From the NCBI GenBank assembly GCA_936931335.1, contig CAKZIH010000055.1, forward strand, positions 1 through 6,343: a DNA stretch of 6,343 nt, in the 5' to 3' direction. Both the position numbers and the translations under genes were made by a program. The notes under the pieces were generated by a model, which was not told the DNA's origin, did not search any database, and was given only the letters and a program-made list of their open reading frames with translations. This document shows positions 1 to 5,979 of this stretch, piece after piece. This DNA is from an uncultured Nostocoides sp. GTDB taxonomy: Bacteria; Actinomycetota; Actinomycetes; Actinomycetales; Dermatophilaceae. Every line of letters starts with the position of its first letter. The first letter of the stretch is position 1.

Positions 1-116
1 GTGGCACCGCCTACCCCGGATTGCACCGCGTACCTCGGCAATTTCCGGGTTCTGGTTTCAGTTCCGGGTATGCCGCCGTACGCCGGATCCGATCCCGTAT
101 GTGGCGTCCCAACCGG

Positions 117-143
117 AGCCGGTATACCGGGCCGGCACCGGCT
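117..143. repeat. Nested inverted repeats upstream of folC
   Basis: AGCCGGT (117-123) is the reverse complement of ACCGGCT (137-143). Nested with this pair are a perfect 12-bp palindrome, CCGGTATACCGG (119-130), and a second dyad, GCCGG-CA-CCGGC (131-142). The cluster ends three bases before the putative folC -10 element, where a -35 region would lie. It could be an operator, or part of a terminator for an upstream gene outside the window, though no T-run follows it. CCGG-rich palindromes also arise by chance in high-GC DNA, so the symmetry is certain and the function is not. Confidence 0.4.
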
Positions 144-145
144 GA

Positions 146-151
146 GACAAT
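146..151 (+). promoter_or_regulatory. Possible -10 element for a leaderless folC transcript
   Basis: GACAAT matches TATAAT at four of six positions and ends six bases before the folC GTG. No Shine-Dalgarno sequence is visible between it and the start codon, which fits a transcript beginning at or next to the GTG. It is a poorer match to the TANNNT pattern than the elements before the DUF4233 gene and ndk, and I see no good -35 hexamer. Confidence 0.3.
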
Positions 152-157
152 CAGTGG

Positions 158-1546
158 GTGACCCCGGCACCGGATGCGGCCGCGCGCGACGCGGCATACC
201 AACTCGACCTGCACAAGCGGATGCGGGAGGTGGAAGAGGCGATCCTGGCCCGGGCACCCGAACACGACCTGGAGCCCGACCTGGACCGGATCGCCGCGGT
301 GATGAACTACCTCGGGGACCCCCAGCGCACCTACCCGGTCATCCACCTGACCGGGACCAATGGCAAGACCACCACCGCCCGGCTGGTCGCCCAACTCCTC
401 TCCGCCAGCGGGCTGACCGTGGGGCGGTTCACCTCCCCGCATCTGCACACCATGCGCGAGCGGATCGCGATCGGCGGCGAGCCGATCACCGCGGAGCGCT
501 TCCTGGCGGCATACGAGGAAGTGCTGCCCTTCATCGAACTCGTCGACGACAGCTCGCTCGCCGCCGGCGGGCCGCGGATGACCTACTTCGAGGTGCTGGT
601 CGCCATCGGCTATGCCGCCTTCGCCGACGCCCCGGTCGACGTGGCCGTGATCGAGGTCGGGATGGGCGGCGGCTGGGATGCCACCAATGTCGCCGACGGT
701 CAGGTGAGCGTGGTGCTCCCGGTGGCCATGGACCATATGCACTTCCTCGGCGACACCATCGAGCAGATCGCTGCCGAGAAGGCCGGCATCATCAAGGCCG
801 GGGCGCTCGCCGTGATCGCCGTCCAGGAGCCCGAAGTTTCCGAGATCCTCCTCGAGCGCGCGCAAGAGGTCGGTGCTCGGATTGTCTTCGAGGGCAACGA
901 CTTCGGCGTGCTCACCCGGGAAGTCGCGGTCGGTGGTCAGCAGGTGAGCCTGCGCGGGCTGGCCGGCGACTATCCGGACCTCTTCCTTGCCCTGCATGGC
1001 GCCCACCAGGCGCACAATGCCGCCACCGCCCTCGCCGCGGTCGAGGCCTTCCTCGGTGGGGGAGAGCAACTGCTATCCCGCGAGGTGGTCCAGGAGGCCT
1101 TCGCCGAGATCACCTCGCCCGGGCGGCTGGAGATCGTCCGGCGCTCCCCGCTGGTGCTCGTCGACGCGGCGCACAATCCCGCGGGCGCCGAGGCGCTGGC
1201 CCGCGCGCTCAACGAGGAGTTCACCTTCGTCAAGCTCATTGGCGTCGTCGGCGTGCTCAAGGACAAGGACGCCCTGCCGATGCTGGAGGCCCTGGAACCC
1301 GTCGTGGACGAGCTCATCGTCACCCGGTCCACCTCGGCTCGGGCAACCGCGCCGCAGGCCTTGGGAGAATTGGCCGCCGAAGTCTTCGGTGAGCACCGGG
1401 TGACCGTGGTGGCCGACCTGCCCAGCGCCCTCGACCGCGCCGCCGAGTTCGCCGATGCCGCCGGAGTGGGCTCCGGCGTGATCGTCACCGGCTCGGTGAC
1501 CACCGCCGCCGACGCCCGTATGTTGTTGGGGGCCAAGGGAAGTTGA
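158..1546 (+). CDS. folC: Bifunctional dihydrofolate synthase / folylpolyglutamate synthase
   Basis: This 462-residue cytoplasmic Mur-ligase-family enzyme adds glutamate to dihydropteroate and then to reduced folates, using ATP, so that folate is made and retained in the cell. Family motifs appear in order: P-loop GTNGKTTT (66-73), TSPHL (92-96), EVGMGGGWDATN (166-177), AEKAGIIK (206-213) with Lys208 at the position of the carbamylated lysine, GAHQAHNAATA (281-291), PGRLEI (321-326), DAAHNPAG (336-343), GVLKDKD (365-371) and TGSVTTAADAR (444-454). The length is normal for the family. The GTG at 158 is preferred because it lies just after a -10-like element and leaves a usual N-terminal length; a Shine-Dalgarno site is absent. 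In actinomycetes folC is normally followed closely by a DUF4233 gene and ndk. Here almost 4 kb of other DNA lies between. Confidence 0.97.
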   Translation: MTPAPDAAARDAAYQLDLHKRMREVEEAILARAPEHDLEPDLDRIAAVMNYLGDPQRTYPVIHLTGTNGKTTTARLVAQLLSASGLTVGRFTSPHLHTMRERIAIGGEPITAERFLAAYEEVLPFIELVDDSSLAAGGPRMTYFEVLVAIGYAAFADAPVDVAVIEVGMGGGWDATNVADGQVSVVLPVAMDHMHFLGDTIEQIAAEKAGIIKAGALAVIAVQEPEVSEILLERAQEVGARIVFEGNDFGVLTREVAVGGQQVSLRGLAGDYPDLFLALHGAHQAHNAATALAAVEAFLGGGEQLLSREVVQEAFAEITSPGRLEIVRRSPLVLVDAAHNPAGAEALARALNEEFTFVKLIGVVGVLKDKDALPMLEALEPVVDELIVTRSTSARATAPQALGELAAEVFGEHRVTVVADLPSALDRAAEFADAAGVGSGVIVTGSVTTAADARMLLGAKGS

Positions 1547-2077
1547 GTCACCGAGCGGCATGGGGCATATAGTCCAGCGTCGGCAATATCGCGGGTACCG
1601 ATTAGGTAAGGGGGTGGCCTCGTTTGTCCACCTGTTACCCGGTCCTTCGCATCGCAGGGCACGGCGGCATCCCTCTGAGCGGGCGCCAGAGTGCAACAAA
1701 TGCTGGTTTAGGTCGACGCAACGCCTTGCTGTTAGCACCGACAGGTCGGGCTCTTGCGGCGGCGTCCGTGGGACGCGCCGCGTGCGGCAGAATGCCGTTC
1801 TTCGGCGTCTTCATTTCGATCCCTTTCGGACGAGGTCATTCTGCGGTTTGACGTTCCAAGCATAGGAATCGGTGCCGAGTTCGACCGCTGCCACCATGGG
1901 GCGGTCGTGTTGGACGCATAAGCCCGATCTGGCTGGCGATGCGGTGCTTTCCGGGCAAAGTGCAGTGGCGGTGTGCTTCTCGGCGGCGGGCAGGAACTAG
2001 TCGGGGACGGACAACGCGATGCCAGGTGCGAACAGGAGACTGCATCGTCCTTGGGCTTGAGACTTTCATGCTTTCCC
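1547..2077. other. Long non-coding or decayed stretch after folC
   Basis: No confident gene is seen. G+C falls to about 52% in 1801-1860 (31 of 60). The stretch is rich in dyads: CCGAC-AG-GTCGG (1738-1749), the tandem hairpins at 1756-1797, GCAGAATG (1787-1794) paired with CATTCTGC (1837-1844), and CGACCGC (1882-1888) paired with GCGGTCG (1901-1907). On the minus strand an open frame of 61 codons with no early start (1996 down to 1811) ends in an ATGA overlap with a 59-codon ORF (1814 down to 1635). That ORF begins MKTPKNG and has AAGGGA just before its ATG. The 61-codon frame has a protein-like tail (ELGTDSYAWNVKPQND) but is cut off upstream by a TAG, so it may be the relic of a decayed gene. 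I recognise neither product. Confidence 0.5.
1756..1802 (+). terminator. Tandem hairpins, possible terminator
   Basis: The first hairpin has arms GCGGC-G-GCGTCC (1756-1767) and GGACGCGCCGC (1771-1781). It gives 11 base pairs with one bulged G and a GTG loop. The second, three bases later, is CGGCA-GAA-TGCCG (1785-1797) and is followed by TTCTT (1798-1802). The pair could end transcripts running on from folC, about 210 bases downstream of its stop. The T-run is short and interrupted, so a structured RNA or a protein-binding site is also possible. Confidence 0.35.
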
Positions 2078-2106
2078 TTGCGCTCCATGATGGTGTCTGG
2101 TTAAAT
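2078..2106 (+). promoter_or_regulatory. Putative promoter of the secreted-protein/ABC operon
   Basis: TTGCGC (2078-2083) and TTAAAT (2101-2106) are separated by exactly 17 bases, the optimal spacing for a housekeeping sigma factor. The -10 matches TATAAT at four of six positions and the -35 matches TTGACA at three. Transcription would start near 2113, inside the tandem repeats, giving a 5' leader of about 95 bases before the ATG at 2206. Both hexamers are imperfect, so this rests on spacing and position. Confidence 0.4.
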
Positions 2107-2171
2107 CGCGTCAGCCACGCGTCAGCCACGCGTCAGCCACGCGTCAGCCACGCGTCAGCCACGCGTCAGCC
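2107..2171. repeat. Six tandem 11-bp direct repeats
   Basis: The unit CGCGTCAGCCA is repeated exactly at 2107, 2118, 2129, 2140 and 2151. A sixth copy at 2162-2171 matches ten bases before diverging. Each junction creates the palindrome ACGCGT. The 11-bp period is close to one turn of B-DNA, so proteins bound to successive copies would lie on the same face. The array directly follows the putative -10 and ends 22 bases before the Shine-Dalgarno site of the secreted-protein gene. It is not coding: 11 is not a multiple of three and the gene start lies downstream. It could be a regulator-binding array, a leader-RNA element, or a length-variable tandem repeat. Confidence 0.95.
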
Positions 2172-2192
2172 GGCGATCTGGTCCAACGAGCT

Positions 2193-2197
2193 AGGAG
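2193..2197 (+). promoter_or_regulatory. Shine-Dalgarno site AGGAG
   Basis: AGGAG lies eight bases before the ATG at 2206. It fixes the start of the secreted-protein gene and rules out the in-frame upstream extension through the tandem repeats. It is the clearest ribosome binding site in the window. Confidence 0.8.
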
Positions 2198-2205
2198 CAC
2201 GGTCA

Positions 2206-2544
2206 ATGACAGGCTTTCGGAACATCGCAATCGGCACGGCGGTCCTCTTCGCATTGTCCGCACCGGCCGCCATGGCCTCCGTATCAGAGCGAGGTGAATT
2301 GACTGCCGCGGAAACGAATTGCGATACTTGGTTGACCAAGAAAGTACGCAGTGGTCTTCCTGACGTCTGGATCGGTAATGTGAAGTGCAGTTCCATTAGC
2401 TATAACACCAAGGTGCGCGGCCGTTTGCACATCTCATATGATCTTGATTGTTATTCGGCTTGGTTTACGCGCGTGAACGTTACCTATCAGACCTGCGGGG
2501 CGGTCTTCGTTGATGGCGTGAGCTACGCCACGGCACCTCTCTGA
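2206..2544 (+). CDS. Small secreted protein with four cysteines, unknown function (bacteriocin-like candidate)
   Basis: This 112-residue protein has a classical Sec signal peptide: Arg5, a hydrophobic core at about residues 7-22, and an AMA-S cleavage site after residue 24. The mature part is about 88 residues with cysteines at 39, 61, 82 and 97, enough for two disulfides outside the cell, and alternating polar and hydrophobic stretches that suggest beta strands (KVRGRLHISYDLDCY; VNVTYQTCGAVFVDGVSY). I do not recognise the family. The gene is about 50% G+C (121 of 240 in 2281-2520) against roughly 70% around it, which suggests recent transfer. It lies 35 bases before the ABC ATPase on the same strand, so the three genes are probably one operon. 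A secreted peptide beside its own ABC transporter resembles bacteriocin loci such as lactococcin 972, but the motifs of that family are absent. It could also be a signal or an envelope-stress protein. Confidence 0.85.
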   Translation: MTGFRNIAIGTAVLFALSAPAAMASVSERGELTAAETNCDTWLTKKVRSGLPDVWIGNVKCSSISYNTKVRGRLHISYDLDCYSAWFTRVNVTYQTCGAVFVDGVSYATAPL

Positions 2545-2579
2545 GCGCCGCGACATCGAGTGCCCCGCGACCAGGTTGC

Positions 2580-3188
2580 GTGGGCATCTCGGTTGCCTAT
2601 GGTGACGGCCGATCGCGCAACGTCCGGGTGCTGGAGGACGTCAGTCTGGAGTTCGACCCGTGCGTCACCGCCATTGTCGGTCCGAGCGGGAGTGGGAAAA
2701 CGACCTTGTTGAGGGTCTTGGCTGGCGTACAAAAGCCGGACCAGGGCCAGCTACTGCATGAGCTCGTGGACGTCGCGATGACCTTCCAGGAAGCGCGCCT
2801 GGTTCCCTTCCTTACCTCCCGAGAGAACGTCCTGCTCGGAGCCGAACTCGCGGTCGCGGGTCTGCCCGAGCAAGACTGCGACGGACTTCTCGACAGGCTT
2901 GGTGTCCTTGAGGTGAGCGACCGCAAGCCAGAAAGCCTGTCGGGCGGTGAGCAATTGCGGGTGGCCCTGTGCCGGGCCGCCGCCGCCCGGCCCAGGCTCC
3001 TCCTCGCGGACGAGCCCACGGCATCCCTCGACGCGGTCAGCGCGGGCCGCGTCGTCGCGGCGCTGCGATCCCTCGGTGAGTCGGGCATCCCGGTCGTCGT
3101 CGCCACGCACGATCCGGTTGTCTACGGGAGCGCGGACCGGGTCTTGCGGGTTCATGCCGGGGCGGTCCTGCATACCGCGGCCGAATGA
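2580..3188 (+). CDS. ABC transporter ATP-binding protein
   Basis: This 202-residue single-domain ATPase powers the membrane protein encoded next to it. All core motifs are present: A-loop Tyr7, Walker A GPSGSGKT (34-41), Q-loop Gln70 in FQEARLVPFLT, signature LSGGEQ (120-125), Walker B LLLADEPT (140-147) with catalytic Glu145, D-loop SLD (149-151) and switch His177. It should therefore hydrolyse ATP. The stretch between the Walker A lysine and the Q-loop is 30 residues, shorter than in most families. The GTG at 2580 is the first start in frame near the motifs, but the upstream frame stays open and the ribosome site is weak (CCAGG), so the N-terminus may be off by several residues. The stop codon overlaps the permease start in ATGA, implying coupled translation. 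The small size and context fit exporters of the MacB/LolD type or the bacteriocin-export group; the substrate is unknown. Confidence 0.93.
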   Translation: MGISVAYGDGRSRNVRVLEDVSLEFDPCVTAIVGPSGSGKTTLLRVLAGVQKPDQGQLLHELVDVAMTFQEARLVPFLTSRENVLLGAELAVAGLPEQDCDGLLDRLGVLEVSDRKPESLSGGEQLRVALCRAAAARPRLLLADEPTASLDAVSAGRVVAALRSLGESGIPVVVATHDPVVYGSADRVLRVHAGAVLHTAAE

Positions 3189-5509
3189 GCCCAACCCGGT
3201 TGGCGATCCGCCTCGTCCGTCATCACGCTCGCCTCGCCGCCGCCGGCTTCCTGCTCGCTTTCCTGGTCGTCGCCGGCGTAGGCGCGGCGTCGGTGGTCCC
3301 GGGTTACGCCGACCACGCCGTGCGCGAATCAACCCGGATGAGCGCTGCCTACGCAGACCAGGCGGTCGTCGCCGGATCACCAGAGGATGCAGAGGTTCTG
3401 CGCTCCGCCGGTCTCACCGCAACTCGCTCGGGCGCGGTGATCGTGCGATCCCCACTGGCGGCGCAACCGGTCGAACACATCGTCTTCGATCCCTGGCGGC
3501 CGAACTACCCTGTCCTGGCCGGGCAGCCACCGCTTTCCCCCGAGCGCATCGCGGTGTCCACCTCGACCGCCGAAGCACTCGGTGCGGGAGTGGGCGAGCG
3601 CGTTCAGATGCGGGAGGGCAAGACCTGGCGGGAGGTCACGATCGCCGCGCTCGTGACGGACCCGGCTGACATCGACCGACAGTTCGTGGTGGCCGCGGGA
3701 TTGGTAACCCCGGAGGGCGGGTCGATCTGGCTCGGCTCGCCTAGCGATGCGGTCCTGGAGAAGCTAACGGGCCTCGCCTCGGGCGACACCTCCATCAGCC
3801 GTGTCGATGCCCGTGCGGACACCCGAGTGGAGACGGCGAACGCCCAGCTCCATAAGGCCTGGCGCGCTCTCGCCATCCTGCTCGGCATCCTCGGGGTGGC
3901 ATCCGGTTTCGTGGTTGTGAGCCTGGCCCGGGCCATCGTGCGGGCCGACGTGGCCGGGCTGGCGGCGTCCGGGATGCGCGAGCGGGCCATCCGCACTGTG
4001 ATGGCTCGCGCCCTCCTCATTCCCGCAGGAAGCGGATGCGCGCTTGGGACGCTGGCGGCGGCTCTCGTGCCGTGGGCGGGTCGCAGGTCGGGAGCCCTCC
4101 TCGGGCAATGCTGGAGCGGCGTGACCCTGCCGGAGCCGGCATACGTGGCTGGCGCGATCGGCGCGGTGGCCCTCGGGCTGGCGCTGCCCATTGCGATGGC
4201 CCGGGCTCGAGCACATCGGCAGCGCCACCGGGTTGGCTGGCCGCCAGTGGCGGAGAAACTCCTCGGCCGGATCGCCGCCGTGGTGGCTGCGGTGTCCCTG
4301 CTACTGATTCTGGCCGCCCGGCTGTCGATGACGTCGCTCACCGTCTTTCTGGTGGGCATCCCTCTTGCTGCCCTGGCAGCTGCCGTGCCCAGCGTGGTCT
4401 GGACGCTGGCCCAGCGTGGGCAGGGCCCCCTGGCCCGGCAGGTCCACGCTCATACGGCGCTGCCCCAGATCCTCGTGGGGACGATCCTGGCCGGCCTGTG
4501 CGCCGTGGCGAGTTGGTCGGCCGCGAGCCGCTGGCATACGGCCGCCGTGAACGAGACACAGCTCTTCACGCCTATGCAGCCGCCGAACTCGATCGTGGCT
4601 TCAGCCGTTCCGGCGCCGACTGCGGCCGAAATCTCCAACGCCTTCCTGGAGTCGGGCGGCGACTCGGTGCGATCGTGGATCGTCCCGGATGAACGCCGCA
4701 CCCAGCAGCGCGTCACCACCGCGTCTGCCGCTGCGTGCGTCGAAAGCGATCCGAGTCTCGATATCGCGGCAGTTCCGCCGGAGTGCCTGCGCACCGAGGC
4801 CGCGGTGCCGCTGAACACCCTGATGTTGAGCGACGACCCCTCGCTCGGTGCTCGGATCCTGGCCGATGCCGACCTGATCCAACAGGGCAGGGTGGCACTG
4901 GTCGCCTTCCGTGCCGGGGCGGTAGAGGCCAGCTCGATCGACGTCGTTGACGCGGCGGCCCCAGATCCCGTTCTCGGTGGTTACCTGCCGGGTGCGGTGA
5001 TCGGTGTCGACAGCCCATTGGCGCGCCGGCTGTCGGTGACCCCAAGCGCCGTCCGAACCATGGCCTTCCTCGGAGCCGAGCACATGACGGCCCAGGAGCG
5101 GGCCCGGTTCATCGGGAGGCTGCTGCACTTGGCGCCCACGACCGTGATCGGGGATGCCACGGCGCCTCCGCAGTCGTCCCGTTACGCGCAGAACCGGTTC
5201 ACCTCGGCCTTGTCCGCGCTGGTCATCGGCTTGCTGTTGGCGGCGGTCATGACCGTCCTCGCTGACGCGCTCGCCCGTATAGAGGCGACCATGGCCGGTT
5301 TGCGGCGGCCCCCGGCACTGCGGCGACGGGCGGCCGCGCTGATCATCGTCGCCGGGACCTGCGGCGCGGTATGCGGCCTCGTCTTCGCGTGGTTCAGCGG
5401 CGTGCACCTCACCGCGTCGTTCGGCTGGACCTGGCTCTGGCCGCTCGTTGGCGTCGTCCTGGGCGTCGTCCCATTGCTCCGGCCGCGGATGGCCGGTGGT
5501 CACGGGTGA
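3185..5509 (+). CDS. FtsX/MacB-like ABC transporter permease, ten predicted membrane helices
   Basis: This 774-residue membrane protein looks like a duplicated FtsX-type permease. I read ten helices at about 17-38, 225-250, 272-295, 318-340, 360-380, 383-408, 425-447, 672-695, 713-738 and 746-766. Two large external domains follow helix 1 (about 40-222) and helix 7 (about 448-670), giving a four-two-four plan. The stretch after helix 2, with VRADVAGLAASGMRERAIR leading into helix 3, resembles the cytoplasmic coupling region of FtsX-like proteins. The second external domain holds Cys518 and Cys534, which could form a disulfide. Proteins of this type do not act as simple channels: they move or extract peptides, lipids or lipoproteins at the outer face of the membrane, or confer resistance to antimicrobial peptides. 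The ATG overlaps the ATPase stop. Export of, or immunity to, the upstream secreted protein is an inference from gene order. Confidence 0.88.
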   Translation: MSPTRLAIRLVRHHARLAAAGFLLAFLVVAGVGAASVVPGYADHAVRESTRMSAAYADQAVVAGSPEDAEVLRSAGLTATRSGAVIVRSPLAAQPVEHIVFDPWRPNYPVLAGQPPLSPERIAVSTSTAEALGAGVGERVQMREGKTWREVTIAALVTDPADIDRQFVVAAGLVTPEGGSIWLGSPSDAVLEKLTGLASGDTSISRVDARADTRVETANAQLHKAWRALAILLGILGVASGFVVVSLARAIVRADVAGLAASGMRERAIRTVMARALLIPAGSGCALGTLAAALVPWAGRRSGALLGQCWSGVTLPEPAYVAGAIGAVALGLALPIAMARARAHRQRHRVGWPPVAEKLLGRIAAVVAAVSLLLILAARLSMTSLTVFLVGIPLAALAAAVPSVVWTLAQRGQGPLARQVHAHTALPQILVGTILAGLCAVASWSAASRWHTAAVNETQLFTPMQPPNSIVASAVPAPTAAEISNAFLESGGDSVRSWIVPDERRTQQRVTTASAAACVESDPSLDIAAVPPECLRTEAAVPLNTLMLSDDPSLGARILADADLIQQGRVALVAFRAGAVEASSIDVVDAAAPDPVLGGYLPGAVIGVDSPLARRLSVTPSAVRTMAFLGAEHMTAQERARFIGRLLHLAPTTVIGDATAPPQSSRYAQNRFTSALSALVIGLLLAAVMTVLADALARIEATMAGLRRPPALRRRAAALIIVAGTCGAVCGLVFAWFSGVHLTASFGWTWLWPLVGVVLGVVPLLRPRMAGGHG

Positions 5510-5524
5510 CACTCCGCCGCCGCG

Positions 5525-5530
5525 TAGGGT
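5525..5530 (+). promoter_or_regulatory. -10 element for a leaderless DUF4233 transcript
   Basis: TAGGGT fits the TANNNT -10 pattern of actinobacteria and ends seven bases before the GTG at 5538, placing the transcription start at the start codon. There is no Shine-Dalgarno site. The same spacing recurs before ndk. The element lies 15 bases after the permease stop, so the resident promoter remains intact at the edge of the accessory block. Confidence 0.6.
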
Positions 5531-5537
5531 TGGCCGG

Positions 5538-5936
5538 GTGAGCAACCCGGGCCAACGGCATACCGTCTCGTGGCTGCGCGGACCGCTTGGCAAGTTCACC
5601 TGGCGCATGCTGGCGACCGTGCTCGGCGGCCAGGGTCTGTGCGTGCTCCTGGGCGCCCTGCTCGCTCGCTCCATCGCCGCGACCTCCGGCGACGGCTCGC
5701 CCACCGGGCGGCTGTGGGGTGGGGTCGCCCTGGGTCTGCTGTGCTTCGTCGCCGCCGGCGGTATGCGGCGTGGCTGGGGCCTGCAGCTCGGGTGGTTGTG
5801 CCAACTGCTCACCCTGGCCAGCGCTCTGGTCGTGCCGACCATGTTCTGGGTCGCGCTGATGTTCGGCGGCTTGTGGCTCTATTGCTTGCGGTCGGGGATC
5901 CGCATCGATGCGGCCCAGGCGGCGCGCGCCGCCTGA
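5538..5936 (+). CDS. DUF4233 family membrane protein
   Basis: This 132-residue protein is the conserved actinobacterial partner of folC and ndk (Rv2446c position in M. tuberculosis). It has three or four hydrophobic segments, at about residues 24-46, 58-76 and 80-117, the last long enough for two helices. Family-like features are RMLATVLGGQ near the first helix, AAGGMRRGWGLQLGW in the middle and LWLYCLRSGIRIDA at the end. The function of the family is not known. The GTG at 5538 is chosen because it sits seven bases after a -10 element and starts the protein just before the conserved part. An earlier in-frame ATG at 5448 would add 30 residues that overlap the permease gene and are not membrane- or family-like. 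Confidence 0.88.
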   Translation: MSNPGQRHTVSWLRGPLGKFTWRMLATVLGGQGLCVLLGALLARSIAATSGDGSPTGRLWGGVALGLLCFVAAGGMRRGWGLQLGWLCQLLTLASALVVPTMFWVALMFGGLWLYCLRSGIRIDAAQAARAA

Positions 5937-5961
5937 GGCGGGCATCCCGCCATACGGCGGG
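5937..5961. repeat. Alternating GGCGGG/CCCGCC arms between DUF4233 gene and ndk
   Basis: GGCGGG (5937-5942), CCCGCC (5946-5951) and GGCGGG (5956-5961) alternate, with loops of three and four bases. The middle arm can pair with either neighbour, so two mutually exclusive hairpins are possible. The element begins directly after the DUF4233 stop and ends six bases before the ndk -10. No T-run follows, so a classical terminator is unlikely. It may be an operator or a 3'-end stabiliser of the DUF4233 mRNA. Confidence 0.5.
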
Positions 5962-5966
5962 CCCAC

Positions 5967-5972
5967 TAGGCT
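5967..5972 (+). promoter_or_regulatory. -10 element for a leaderless ndk transcript
   Basis: TAGGCT fits TANNNT and ends seven bases before the GTG at 5980, the same geometry as at the DUF4233 gene. No Shine-Dalgarno site is present. A leaderless ndk mRNA starting at the GTG is the simplest reading. No clear -35 hexamer is seen. Confidence 0.6.
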
Positions 5973-5979
5973 GCCTGCC

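Noticed and set aside
1..1392. 463-codon plus-strand open frame, and a 352-codon minus-strand frame at 11-1069
   Set aside because: Both are low-complexity Arg/Gly/Pro or His/Asp/Gly-rich shadows of folC, which carries all family motifs in its own frame.
1732..2088. 118-codon minus-strand ORF beginning MERKGKHESLKPKDD
   Set aside because: Its C-terminal two thirds are Ser/Pro/Arg/His-rich and shadow-like, it overlaps the better 1996-1811 frame, and I see no family motif.
2107..2171. CRISPR-like array
   Set aside because: The 11-bp units are contiguous with no spacers, and no cas genes are nearby.
1939..2205. In-frame N-terminal extension of the secreted protein through the tandem repeats
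   Set aside because: The ATG at 2206 has a well-placed AGGAG and begins a perfect signal peptide; an extension would bury it behind repeat-encoded residues.
2206..2544. Assignment as a lactococcin 972 family bacteriocin
   Set aside because: Gene order is similar, but the Gly/Trp/Tyr-rich motifs of the family as I know them are absent, and the protein has four cysteines.
1547..5511. GTCAC near both ends of the accessory block as a target-site duplication
   Set aside because: Only five bases are shared, there are no terminal inverted repeats and no transposase; this is expected by chance.
5448..5537. ATG start 30 codons upstream for the DUF4233 protein
   Set aside because: It would overlap the permease C-terminus and add a non-family segment, while the GTG at 5538 has a -10 at the leaderless distance.
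4601..5842. 413-codon minus-strand open frame
   Set aside because: It is antisense to the permease and DUF4233 genes and has the Arg/Pro/Gly-rich composition of a high-GC shadow with no recognisable motif.
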